A DNA stretch of 11,652 nucleotides, from the NCBI GenBank assembly GCA_027295745.1, contig JAPUKI010000310.1:1-11652 (forward strand). The letters are read 5' to 3'. The notes under the pieces are model-generated. The model worked only from the letters and a program-made list of their open reading frames with translations. It was not told the origin of the DNA and did no database searches. Shown here one piece after another: positions 1-5,828 of this stretch. The number at the start of each line of letters is the position of its first letter. The first letter of the stretch is position 1. Source of the stretch: Acidobacteriota bacterium. Lineage in GTDB: Bacteria > Acidobacteriota > UBA6911 > RPQK01 > JADFOI01. The position numbers were made by a program, and so were the translations under genes.

Positions 1-297
1 GGGCACTTTGTCGGGCTGGATGTGCACGACGTCAGCTATGGTGAGCACTTGGAATCCAACATGGTCTTAACTGTCGAACCGGGCATCTACGTCAGAGAAG
101 ATTCTGAGGAAAGACTGGCCAAGCAGGGAGTCAATGAAAAGGACCTGGAAAAGATTCGTCCGGCTCTCAGGAAATTCATGAACATCGGTGTCCGAATTGA
201 AGAGGATGTCCTGGTGACTGAGAACGGCTACCAGGTGCTCTCGGAAGGTGCACCCCGTGAGATCCATGAAATTGAGGCGCGGATGGGGAACCGCTGA
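1..297 (+). CDS. pepP: Xaa-Pro aminopeptidase (M24B), C-terminal part, 5' end outside window
   Basis: This is the C-terminal 98 residues of a pita-bread-fold metallopeptidase that removes an N-terminal residue preceding proline, probably in the cytoplasm. The frame is open from base 1, so the gene begins upstream. Visible family motifs in order are GHFVGLDVHD (residues 1-10 of the fragment, with the metal/substrate histidines), TVEPGIY (the conserved Glu metal ligand) and GVRIEEDVLVTENG (the final Glu ligand), then the usual tail ending EIHEIEARM. Spacing and order match aminopeptidase P/prolidase. Choosing between Xaa-Pro aminopeptidase and Xaa-Pro dipeptidase is less certain because the N-terminal domain is missing; the tail favours aminopeptidase P. 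The stop codon TGA (295-297) lies inside the first unit of the repeat that follows. Confidence 0.9.
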   Translation, partial: GHFVGLDVHDVSYGEHLESNMVLTVEPGIYVREDSEERLAKQGVNEKDLEKIRPALRKFMNIGVRIEEDVLVTENGYQVLSEGAPREIHEIEARMGNR

Positions 298-437
298 CAG
301 CTGTCAGAAACCCTGACACCTGACAACAGACCACAGACCGCTGCCGGCCTTGGGCCGGCGGAAATCCCAAATCCCAAATCGCAAATTCAGAATCCAGAAT
401 ATATATGGAATGTGGAACCTGAAAGCTGGAAGGTGAG
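294..437. repeat. Composite intergenic repeat (heptanucleotide modules plus hairpin), copy A
   Basis: Immediately 3' of the peptidase gene is a string of 7-bp units. First come CTGACAG and CTGTCAG (294-307). From 313 to 403 there are thirteen consecutive heptads without an indel: CTGACAC, CTGACAA, CAGACCA, CAGACCG, a GCCGGCC hairpin, then AAATCCC twice, AAATCGC, AAATTCA, GAATCCA, GAATATA. A last block, GAACCTG AAAGCTG GAAGGTG, lies at 415-435. The same modules in the same order recur after two other + strand genes in this window. The remaining bases 438-548 hold a partial unit (GACAGCTGACAG near 473) and nothing else I can assign. No coding potential is supported here. Confidence 0.8.
341..361. 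other. GC-rich hairpin in repeat copy A
   Basis: GCCGGCC (343-349) and GGCCGGC (353-359) form a perfect 7-bp stem with a TTG loop, extendable by a T-G wobble and a C-G pair to 341-361. It is followed by GAAATCCC rather than a T-run, so it is not a canonical intrinsic terminator on the + strand. It could still fold at the 3' end of the peptidase mRNA. Confidence 0.6.
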
Positions 438-548
438 CGCAGCGAGTTCTCTCTACGAACGAAGTGAGTTAGACAGCTGACAGTCCGCTTAGTGCTGCGT
501 GATTTCGGAGAACGGGTTGGAGGGCTGATCGTTTGGGGAGAAAGGGAG

Positions 549-576
549 GGGCCCGGTGCGTACAGCGACCGAGCCC
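549..576 (-). terminator. Probable terminator of the lysine-rich protein gene
   Basis: Read on the minus strand, GGGCTCGGT pairs with ACCGGGCCC (9-bp stem with one G-T wobble, 10-nt loop), starting nine bases after the TAG stop of the lysine-rich gene. The following bases are pyrimidine-rich (CTCCCTTTCTCC) but not a pure T-run, so termination efficiency is uncertain. Confidence 0.5.
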
Positions 577-584
577 ACAGTAAG

Positions 585-818
585 CTACCTTCTTCGGGCT
601 CTGGCACTTTTCTTCTTGGTGGCCTTCTTCTTAGTCGCTTTCTTCTTGGTGGCCTTCTTCTTAGTCGCCTTCTTCTTGACGACCTTCTTCCTGGCGACCT
701 TCTTCCTGACGACCTTCTTCTTGGCGACCTTCTTCTTGACGACCTTCTTCTTGACGACCTTCTTCTTGGTCGCCTTCTTCTTGGTAGCTTTTTTCTTCTT
801 TGCTCTTGCCTTCGCCAT
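585..818 (-). CDS. Lysine-rich pentad-repeat protein, histone H1-like (AlgP/HC1-type tail)
   Basis: A 77-residue, extremely basic protein. A short head, MAKARA, is followed by thirteen consecutive pentads (residues 7-71) of the form xKKKx or xRKKx: three-base-rich blocks with T/V/A at the junctions such as TKKKA, VKKKV and ARKKV. It ends in ARARRR. Low-complexity (S/T/A/V)KKK proteins of this kind are known in bacteria as histone H1-like DNA-binding proteins (chlamydial Hc1/Hc2, Bordetella BpH1, the Pseudomonas AlgP tail) and are inferred to coat or condense DNA by charge. No folded domain is visible. The start is well fixed by AAAGGAG seven bases upstream. It is transcribed divergently from the BCKDH operon. 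The antisense Phe/Leu-rich frames are shadows of the repeat. The role is inferred from composition only. Confidence 0.8.
   Translation of the reverse strand: MAKARAKKKKATKKKATKKKVVKKKVVKKKVAKKKVVRKKVARKKVVKKKATKKKATKKKATKKKATKKKSARARRR
606..800 (-). repeat. 15-bp in-frame tandem repeat (13 copies) inside the lysine-rich gene
   Basis: Thirteen consecutive 15-bp units encode the KKK pentads. Near the 3' end of the gene pairs of units alternate (GGTGGCC-type and AGTCGCT-type junctions), giving a 30-bp higher-order period. The central units carry GACGACC or GCGACC junctions. The unit is a multiple of three, so copy-number change by slippage would keep the frame. Confidence 0.85.
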
Positions 819-825
819 ACGTCGA

Positions 826-832
826 CTCCTTT
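826..832 (-). promoter_or_regulatory. Strong ribosome binding site of the lysine-rich gene
   Basis: On the minus strand AAAGGAG is followed by seven bases (TCGACGT) and ATG. It is one of the two best Shine-Dalgarno matches in the window and settles both strand and start for a low-complexity ORF. Confidence 0.8.
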
Positions 833-901
833 CGTATGAAAACTTTCTTAGCCTATATAACGTGTTGGTATGACATCACAGAGCGTGATGCGCGCACAGG
901 T

Positions 902-1006
902 GTCAGCTGTCAGTTGGAAGCTGTCAGCGATCTGTTGTCAGCTGTCTGTTGTCAGCGGTCTGTTGTCAGCTGTCAGGTGTCAGATGTTAGGTGTCAGCTG
1001 TCTCCG
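902..1006. repeat. Heptanucleotide array, copy B (reverse orientation)
   Basis: Fifteen uninterrupted 7-bp units fill 902-1006: GTCAGCT recurs at 902, 937, 965 and 993, interspersed with GTCAGTT, GTCAGCG, GTCTGTT, GTCAGGT and GTCAGAT. The reverse complement (AGCTGAC, AACAGAC) is the same sequence family as the arrays at 294, 7004 and 9273, so this copy is inverted relative to them. It sits between the divergent lysine-rich gene and the BCKDH promoter. I see no conserved protein in the frames that cross it. Confidence 0.85.
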
Positions 1007-1009
1007 TGC

Positions 1010-1038
1010 TTGTGTGAGGAAAGTGCCAAAGTTATAAT
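1010..1038 (+). promoter_or_regulatory. Candidate sigma-70 promoter of the BCKDH operon, possibly leaderless
   Basis: A perfect TATAAT (1033-1038) lies 17 bases after a weak -35 (TTGTGT, 1010-1015). Transcription would be expected to begin around 1044-1048, at or next to the E1alpha ATG at 1048. No Shine-Dalgarno sequence is present upstream of that ATG, and an in-frame TGA at 1015 rules out a much longer protein. Both points fit a leaderless or near-leaderless mRNA. Confidence 0.5.
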
Positions 1039-1047
1039 TCCCAGCGT

Positions 1048-2148
1048 ATGTCGGAGGAATTGGTCAGAATTTTGGGCTCAGACGGAAAAGTGTTGAAGGG
1101 ACAGAAGGTTCCCTCCATCAGCGGGAAGGATCTTATCCGTTTGTACCGTTTGATGCTGCTCAATCGTCGAATCGATGAGCGGATGATTACACTCCAAAGA
1201 CAAGGAAGGATAGGTTTTTACGTTGCTTCTATCGGTGAAGAAGCCTCGATCATTGGCAGCGCCTTTGCTCTCAAGGCAAAGGATTGGATCATTCCCTGCT
1301 ATCGTGAGCTAGGAGCAGCTTTGCTTCGCGGCTTCTCTCTCCATGAGTTCTGTTGCCAATTATTCGGTAACGCCGAAGACCAGATCAAGGGCAGGCAGAT
1401 GCCCAATCACTATGCTTCCTTTAAATTGCGCTTTGGTTCAATCTCGAGTCCGGTCGGAAATCAAATACCACATGCCACAGGCATCGGAATGGCTGCCCGA
1501 TTACGGGGCACTCAGGACGTTGCGCTGGTCTATTTCGGTGATGGTGCTACCTCTGAGGGGGACTTCCACGTGGCCCTGAATTTCGCCGGTGTTTACAAAG
1601 CGGCCACTATATTCTTGTGCCGGAACAACCAATGGGCAATCTCGGTCCCGAGTAAAGTTCAGACCGCTTCACCATCATTCGCCGTCAAGGCAACGGCTTA
1701 CAATATCGAAGGCGTGCAAGTCGACGGCAACGATATCTTTGCAGTCTATGCAGTCACCCGAAAAGCGGTCGACAGAGCTCGCCAGGGAAAAGGACCGACT
1801 CTGATTGAGGCCGTGACTTATCGCCAGGGAGGTCACACGACCTCCGACGATCCTCGTGTTTACCGAGATGACAAGGAAGTAGAAGAGTGGAAAAAGAAAG
1901 ATCCGATTTCTCGTTTTAAGTCCTATCTCATCGGCAATGGAGCTTGGAGTGAAAAGAAGGATGCTAGTTTGGAGCAAGATATCAAGAAAGAAATCGACGC
2001 GGCCGTAAAGAGAGCTGAGAAAATAGGCCCGCCATCCATCGATACGATGTTCGAGGATGTGCTGGACAGCGTCCCCTGGCATCTGGAAGAACAGCGTGAA
2101 GAACTTCTCACTATTCTAGAGAGCGAAGTCGCGCAACCAAAGATCTAG
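1048..2148 (+). CDS. bkdAA: Branched-chain 2-oxoacid dehydrogenase E1 component, alpha subunit
   Basis: A 366-residue thiamine-diphosphate (ThDP) enzyme subunit which, with E1beta, decarboxylates a 2-oxoacid and acylates the lipoyl arm of E2. The ThDP/Mg motif is clear: GDG at 164-166 and NN at 193-194, with ASEGDFH-like TSEGDFH between. The stretch MPNHYASFKLRFGSISSPVG (118-137), the region around VDGNDIFAVY, and TYRQGGHTTSDDP resemble mammalian and bacterial BCKDH E1alpha more than classical PDH E1alpha, which is why I call it branched-chain. PDH or a mixed-substrate enzyme remains possible. The tail DPISRFKSYL through the predicted helical C-terminus is also BCKDH-like. It is first of three collinear genes. 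The ATG at 1048 is the only start codon downstream of an in-frame stop at 1015 that preserves the domain. Confidence 0.92.
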   Translation: MSEELVRILGSDGKVLKGQKVPSISGKDLIRLYRLMLLNRRIDERMITLQRQGRIGFYVASIGEEASIIGSAFALKAKDWIIPCYRELGAALLRGFSLHEFCCQLFGNAEDQIKGRQMPNHYASFKLRFGSISSPVGNQIPHATGIGMAARLRGTQDVALVYFGDGATSEGDFHVALNFAGVYKAATIFLCRNNQWAISVPSKVQTASPSFAVKATAYNIEGVQVDGNDIFAVYAVTRKAVDRARQGKGPTLIEAVTYRQGGHTTSDDPRVYRDDKEVEEWKKKDPISRFKSYLIGNGAWSEKKDASLEQDIKKEIDAAVKRAEKIGPPSIDTMFEDVLDSVPWHLEEQREELLTILESEVAQPKI

Positions 2149-2160
2149 GCAGCTTGCTTC

Positions 2161-2190
2161 AGGAGCACGATGCGAGCGAGCGCGAAATGA
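2161..2190 (+). promoter_or_regulatory. Shine-Dalgarno plus six-codon minigene abutting the E1beta start
   Basis: AGGAG (2161-2165) precedes ATG 2170 by four bases. That ATG opens MRASAK and stops at TGA 2188-2190, directly followed by the E1beta ATG at 2191, in the same frame. E1beta itself has no good Shine-Dalgarno within the usual distance. The arrangement would allow ribosomes to load at the minigene and restart at E1beta. It could also be chance, or the remains of an older, longer N-terminus cut by the TGA. Confidence 0.4.
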
Positions 2191-3168
2191 ATGCCAACCT
2201 TTAACATCATACAGGCCGTCAATGATGCGCTGCGCACTGAAATGAAGTGCGACGACCGGGTCATCATTCTGGGCGAAGATGTGGGAAAGTTCGGTGGCGT
2301 CTTTCGCGCCACTCAAGGACTCTTAACGGAATTCGGTCCGGATCGGGTCTTTGACACACCACTGGCCGAAAATGGGATTGTTGGGAGTGCCATTGGCATG
2401 GCACTTTACGGACTGCGTCCGGTGCCGGAAATTCAGTTTGTTGATTTCATTTACCCCGCTTTTGACCAGATCGTCAATGAAGCCGCCAAAATGCGCTATC
2501 GCTCAGGTGGACAGTACACCTGTCCCATGGTGATTCGAGCCCCGTGCGGAGGAGGGATCAGAGGCGGTCATTACCACTCGCAGAGTCCAGAAGCTTATTT
2601 CATCCATACCGCAGGACTGAAAGTTGTGATGCCTTCCAATCCTTACGATGCCAAAGGCTTGCTGATTGCTTCGATCCGGGATAACAATCCCATCATATTC
2701 TTGGAGCCGAAGCGCCTCTACAGAGCGGTGAAAGGAGAGGTGCCCGAAGGAGAATACATCATAGAACTGGGCAAGGCGACGGTGGCTCGAGCAGGAAAAG
2801 ACATCACCATTGTGACCTATGGGGCAATGGTGCATGTGACCCTTGAAGCTGCTGAGAAGGCTGCCCAGGAGAATCAGATCTCCGTAGAAGTTATCGACCT
2901 GCGCACGCTACTGCCTTACGATATCGATACCGTCATCGCATCGGTCAAGAAAACCGGCAGGGCAGTCATCGTCCATGAGGCTCCCAGGACATGCGGCTTC
3001 GGAGCAGAGCTGGCGGCCACCATCAGTGAAAGGGCTTTCCTTCATCTTCAAGCGCCTATCCTGAGGGTTACCGGCTTTGACACTCCCGTCCCCTATGTCT
3101 TTGAACCGGAATATCTACCCAATGAGAAACGCATCCGAAAAGCGCTCAGAGATAGCATGAATTTCTGA
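2191..3168 (+). CDS. bkdAB: Branched-chain 2-oxoacid dehydrogenase E1 component, beta subunit
   Basis: A 325-residue partner of E1alpha in the alpha2beta2 ThDP heterotetramer. Family residues seen: GEDVGKFGG (28-36), TPLAENG with the catalytic Glu at 60 that activates the ThDP aminopyrimidine ring, YPAFDQIVNEAAKMRYRSGG (88-107), and HYHSQSPEA with the conserved active-site His129. The C-terminal transketolase half has VIDLRTLLPYD, HEAPRTCGFGAEL and the FDTPVPYVFEP segment. The last segments match BCKDH E1beta very closely. Length is normal for the family. It lies 42 bases after E1alpha and 14 before E2, so co-transcription is very likely. The N-terminus MPTFNIIQAVNDAL aligns with normal E1beta starts, supporting ATG 2191 despite the poor ribosome site. 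Confidence 0.94.
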   Translation: MPTFNIIQAVNDALRTEMKCDDRVIILGEDVGKFGGVFRATQGLLTEFGPDRVFDTPLAENGIVGSAIGMALYGLRPVPEIQFVDFIYPAFDQIVNEAAKMRYRSGGQYTCPMVIRAPCGGGIRGGHYHSQSPEAYFIHTAGLKVVMPSNPYDAKGLLIASIRDNNPIIFLEPKRLYRAVKGEVPEGEYIIELGKATVARAGKDITIVTYGAMVHVTLEAAEKAAQENQISVEVIDLRTLLPYDIDTVIASVKKTGRAVIVHEAPRTCGFGAELAATISERAFLHLQAPILRVTGFDTPVPYVFEPEYLPNEKRIRKALRDSMNF

Positions 3169-3182
3169 ACTCCAGTACTGCT

Positions 3183-4412
3183 ATGGCTTTTGAATTCAAG
3201 TTTCCTGACATCGGGGAAGGCATCGTGGAGGGAGAAATCGTGCGTTGGCTGGTCCAAGAGGGAGAGTCTATTGAAGAGGATCAGCCCATTGTGGAAGTGT
3301 TGACTGACAAAGCCACAGTGGAAATCCCCTCTCCATTAAAGGGCAAGATCGCCAAGCGGATCGGAGAAGAGGGAGACCTGATCGAAGTGGGAGCAACTCT
3401 GGTAGTCATCGAGAAAGAAGGAGACGAGGAAGAAAAGGCGGCAGTCGAGGGAAGCCCTCAGGCTCAGGTGGCGAAACCCCAAGCCGGGGCCCCCAGAGCC
3501 AGGACTGCTCCCCAGCACGGCAGCCCGCCCGCACAAGGTCCATTACTGGCCACGCCAGCGGTTCGTGGGCTTGCCCGCCAGATGGGAATTGATCTCAGTG
3601 GGGTTCGAGGCAGCGGTCGAGGCGGAAGGGTGACCAGGGAGGATCTCGAACTCCTGAAGGGGGCGGCAGCCGAGACCAAGCCCACCCGGGCCAAAGATGT
3701 GACTTCAGCTGGTGAAGTGGAGAGCATCCCCTATCGTGGAGTTCGCAAGAAGATGGGCGAACATCTGGTAATCTCCCGAAAAACAGCTGCTCACTTTACC
3801 TATGTGGAGGAACTGGACGCAACAGAACTGGTGCGTTTGCGCAAACAGGTTCTTCAATCAAGCCAAGGCCAGAAGGTGCGTCTGACCTATCTTCCCTTCT
3901 TCATGAAGGCCGCAGTCAGAGGACTGAGGGAATATCCCCTACTCAATTCCTCTCTTGATGATGAACAGGAAGTCATTCAGCTCAAGAAATATTACAACAT
4001 CGGAATCGCCACCAACACTCCCAACGGGTTGATCGTTCCCGTTGTGAGGGAGGTGGAGAAAAAAGACCTGCTTCAGCTTGCCCAGGAAATCGCCCAGCTT
4101 TCCAAGGCCGCTGTGGAGGGCAAAACCAGGCTCGAGGATTTGAAGGAGGGAACTTTCACCATCACGAGTTTGGGAGCGCTGGGAGGAGTCCTGGCCATTC
4201 CCATCATCAATTACCCTGAGGTTGCAATTCTCGCACTACACAAGATTTCCGAGAAACCTGTCGTGCGGGATGGCCAAATCGTCGTGCGCGAAATAATGAA
4301 TCTGAGTCTTTCTTCAGATCACCGGGTTGTGGACGGAACTCTGGCTGCTCAATTTCTGCATCACCTCATCTCCCTCCTTGAAGATCCTGAGTGCCTCCTG
4401 GAGAAGAGCTAG
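3183..4412 (+). CDS. bkdB: Dihydrolipoamide acyltransferase (E2) of the branched-chain 2-oxoacid dehydrogenase complex
   Basis: A 409-residue E2 core that transfers the acyl group from lipoyl-lysine to CoA. Domain order: one lipoyl domain (about 1-78; lipoyl Lys43 in LTDKATVEI), an Ala/Pro/Gln-rich swinging linker (about 85-120), a peripheral subunit-binding domain (about 123-157, ATPAVRGLARQMGIDLSGV then GSGRGGRVTREDL), a second linker, and the catalytic acyltransferase domain (about 180-409) with SSDHRVVDG giving His380 and Asp384. One lipoyl domain, the sequence IPYRGVRKKMGEHL and the HFTYVEELDATELV segment favour branched-chain E2. No dihydrolipoamide dehydrogenase (E3) follows, so E3 must be supplied from elsewhere. 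The stop overlaps the dinB stop on the other strand by two to four bases. No clear Shine-Dalgarno is visible before ATG 3183; coupling to E1beta is plausible. Confidence 0.94.
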   Translation: MAFEFKFPDIGEGIVEGEIVRWLVQEGESIEEDQPIVEVLTDKATVEIPSPLKGKIAKRIGEEGDLIEVGATLVVIEKEGDEEEKAAVEGSPQAQVAKPQAGAPRARTAPQHGSPPAQGPLLATPAVRGLARQMGIDLSGVRGSGRGGRVTREDLELLKGAAAETKPTRAKDVTSAGEVESIPYRGVRKKMGEHLVISRKTAAHFTYVEELDATELVRLRKQVLQSSQGQKVRLTYLPFFMKAAVRGLREYPLLNSSLDDEQEVIQLKKYYNIGIATNTPNGLIVPVVREVEKKDLLQLAQEIAQLSKAAVEGKTRLEDLKEGTFTITSLGALGGVLAIPIINYPEVAILALHKISEKPVVRDGQIVVREIMNLSLSSDHRVVDGTLAAQFLHHLISLLEDPECLLEKS

Positions 4413-5503
4413 AAGAGCCTCATCTGTCGCTGCGTGAGCTCGGACGCCAATTGCAGGGAAGAGATAGAAACGCCCACCAGACGAATCTTGCGTTTCGGGT
4501 CACGAAACTTCCGCAGCAACTTCCGGACCATGGAATAGATATCTGACGCACTTTCCAGGGCTTCACGCAGGGTGGTTTGCCGTGTGATGGTGGTGAAATC
4601 CGAGTAACGCAGTTTAAGAGTGATGGTCTTGCCGGACAGTCCTCTTTGACATAGCCGTTGGGAGACACGGCTGCTGAGGCCTAGTAGTGCGTGTTCGAGA
4701 GTTTCGTTCTCCCAGGCGTCCTCAGGAAAAGTGGTTTCGTGCCCGATGGATTTAACCTCTCGATTCTCGACCACTGGCCGATCGTCAAGGCCATTGGACA
4801 AGCGCCACAGGTGCACTCCCAATTTTCCAAAACGCCGGACCAACACTCGTTTGTCGAAATGGCGCAGCTGCAAAATGGTTTTGATTTCCATCTCAGAGAG
4901 CTTTGTTTCGGTTTTTGGTCCCACACCCCATAGCCGCGAAATAGGAAGAGGATCGAGGAAGCTCTGCACCTGATCCAGGCGCACCAAGACTAAGCCATCG
5001 GGTTTCTTGAGGTCTGAGGCGATCTTGGCGATAAACTTGCTGGGAGCAATTCCAACGGATGAGGTGAGGTGTTGGGTCTGGACAATTTCGGTTTTCAAAG
5101 ACTGGGCGAGTTCAAGGGCTGTTCCAGCGTCCTTCACCTGGTGGGACATGTCGAGAAAGGCCTCGTCAATACTGAGAGGCTCCACCAGACCAGAGAAGGA
5201 CCGAAAGATGGTCCGGATTTCACGGCTCACTTGAGTATATTTTTTGAAATCAGGCCGTAAGTAAATTCCAGCTGGGCACAATCGAAAAGCCTGGCTGATC
5301 GGCATTGCGGAATGGATTCCGAAGGTTCGTGCAACGTAGGAACAGGCAGCCACGACTCCTCGACCCTTCCCCTCTCGAGGATCCGCTCCTACAATCACCG
5401 CTTTGCCCCGGTACTCTGGGTGCTCACGCTGCTCAATGGACGAGTAAAAAGCGTCCATATCAACGTGGAAAATGGTTCGATTCCAGCTAGTGTCCCGTCC
5501 CAT
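4409..5503 (-). CDS. dinB: DNA polymerase IV (Y-family translesion polymerase)
   Basis: A 364-residue Y-family polymerase from ATG 5503. Palm catalytic residues are Asp15 (FHVDMDAFY) and Asp113-Glu114 (LSIDEAFLD). Tyr20 sits at the steric-gate position. A helix-hairpin-helix thumb follows (LWGVGPKTETKL), then the little-finger domain. The extreme C-terminus QMRLF fits a beta-clamp-binding motif. The frame stays open 40 codons further upstream, to an ATG at 5621-5623, but that extension is translated inverted-repeat element and has no polymerase similarity. ATG 5503 lies inside the element's terminal repeat, with AAGG five bases upstream, and encodes MGRDT before the native-looking SWNRTIFHVD. 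The original start was probably lost or displaced by the insertion. The gene meets E2 tail to tail with overlapping stop codons. Confidence 0.92.
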   Translation of the reverse strand: MGRDTSWNRTIFHVDMDAFYSSIEQREHPEYRGKAVIVGADPREGKGRGVVAACSYVARTFGIHSAMPISQAFRLCPAGIYLRPDFKKYTQVSREIRTIFRSFSGLVEPLSIDEAFLDMSHQVKDAGTALELAQSLKTEIVQTQHLTSSVGIAPSKFIAKIASDLKKPDGLVLVRLDQVQSFLDPLPISRLWGVGPKTETKLSEMEIKTILQLRHFDKRVLVRRFGKLGVHLWRLSNGLDDRPVVENREVKSIGHETTFPEDAWENETLEHALLGLSSRVSQRLCQRGLSGKTITLKLRYSDFTTITRQTTLREALESASDIYSMVRKLLRKFRDPKRKIRLVGVSISSLQLASELTQRQMRLF

Positions 5504-5520
5504 GAATACCTTGACGTTTG
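5487..5520 (+). repeat. Left terminal inverted repeat (supplies dinB start)
   Basis: Reads CTAGTGTCCCGTCCCATG then AATACCTTGACGTTTG. On the minus strand it presents GTCAAGGTATTC followed by ATG GGA CGG GAC ACT, i.e. an AAGG ribosome-binding-like sequence and the first codons of dinB. Confidence 0.85.
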
Positions 5521-5731
5521 TGGCGAGTGCGACGGCGTCGAGTTCGCGAAGCGACGACAACGCGATGCCAATGTGTATCGCGGAGGAGGAGCGACAAAGA
5601 AATTGATGCCGTCCCGCCGCCACCCTTCGGGCTGATGGGGGTTGCGGGGGGTCTCTGCGTCGCTCGTCGTCGCCGATGTCCCTGCATCACCTCCTCCTCG
5701 CTCCTTGATCTCCCCTCCCAAGCCCCATCAG

Positions 5732-5765
5732 CAAATGTCAAGGTATACATGGGACGGGACACTAG
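5732..5765 (-). repeat. Right terminal inverted repeat (outward-facing start)
   Basis: Inverted copy of the left end with two mismatches. On the + strand it presents GTCAAGGTATAC followed by ATG 5749 GGA CGG GAC ACT. Here the outward frame closes after 15 codons at TGA 5794-5796, upstream of the acyl-CoA dehydrogenase. Confidence 0.85.
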
Positions 5766-5774
5766 AGTTCTGTC

Positions 5775-5797
5775 GAGACAATGTCTCAGTGTATGAT
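5775..5797 (+). promoter_or_regulatory. Palindrome and -10-like sequence upstream of acyl-CoA dehydrogenase
   Basis: GAGACA-A-TGTCTC (5775-5787) is a perfect 6-bp inverted repeat with a 1-base centre, immediately followed by TATGAT (5792-5797), a five-of-six match to a -10 box. No good -35 is visible at 17 bases upstream. An operator overlapping the promoter would explain the arrangement, but the regulator is unknown. Confidence 0.35.
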
Positions 5798-5815
5798 AAC
5801 GATACCGTCGACATC

Positions 5816-5820
5816 AAAGG
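5816..5820 (+). promoter_or_regulatory. Ribosome binding site deciding the acyl-CoA dehydrogenase start
   Basis: AAAGG is eight bases before ATG 5829. The earlier in-frame ATGs at 5781 and 5793 have no such site and lie in the palindrome and -10-like sequence, so 5829 is preferred. Confidence 0.65.
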
Positions 5821-5828
5821 CGTACATA

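Larger units (their letters stand above)
5487..5765. mobile_element. 279-bp MITE-like element with 34-bp terminal inverted repeats
   Basis: The two ends, 5487-5520 and 5732-5765, are inverted copies matching at 32 of 34 positions, beginning CTAGTGTCCCGTCCCATG. The outermost CTAG is itself palindromic and could be part of the repeat or a 4-bp (or TA) target duplication. The interior is GC-rich, encodes no recognisable transposase, and contains a second imperfect inverted repeat (GCTGATGGGG at 5631-5640 against CCCCATCAGC at 5722-5731). Frames crossing it are open but resemble nothing and are taken as chance. Size, ends and lack of a transposase fit a non-autonomous miniature element; the family is not identified. 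Confidence 0.7.

Noticed and set aside
492..873. Plus-strand Phe/Leu-rich frames resembling a membrane protein
   Set aside because: They are the antisense of the KKK-coding repeat; the minus strand has the strong ribosome site and terminator-like hairpin.
800..1096. Plus-strand 98-residue ORF leading into the BCKDH start
   Set aside because: It runs through the heptad array, gives a Cys/Ser/Val low-complexity product and overlaps E1alpha in another frame.
5504..5623. Forty-codon N-terminal extension of dinB
   Set aside because: It is translated element sequence; Y-family polymerases start a few residues before the HVDMD motif and ATG 5503 already provides this.
5395..5796. Several 90-108-residue ORFs through the inverted-repeat element
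   Set aside because: The interior is GC-rich and stop-poor on both strands; products are Arg/Pro/Ser-rich with no transposase motif, and frames overlap each other.
5781..5828. Earlier ATG starts for the acyl-CoA dehydrogenase
   Set aside because: They lie in the palindrome and -10-like region without a ribosome site, whereas ATG 5829 has AAAGG at good spacing.
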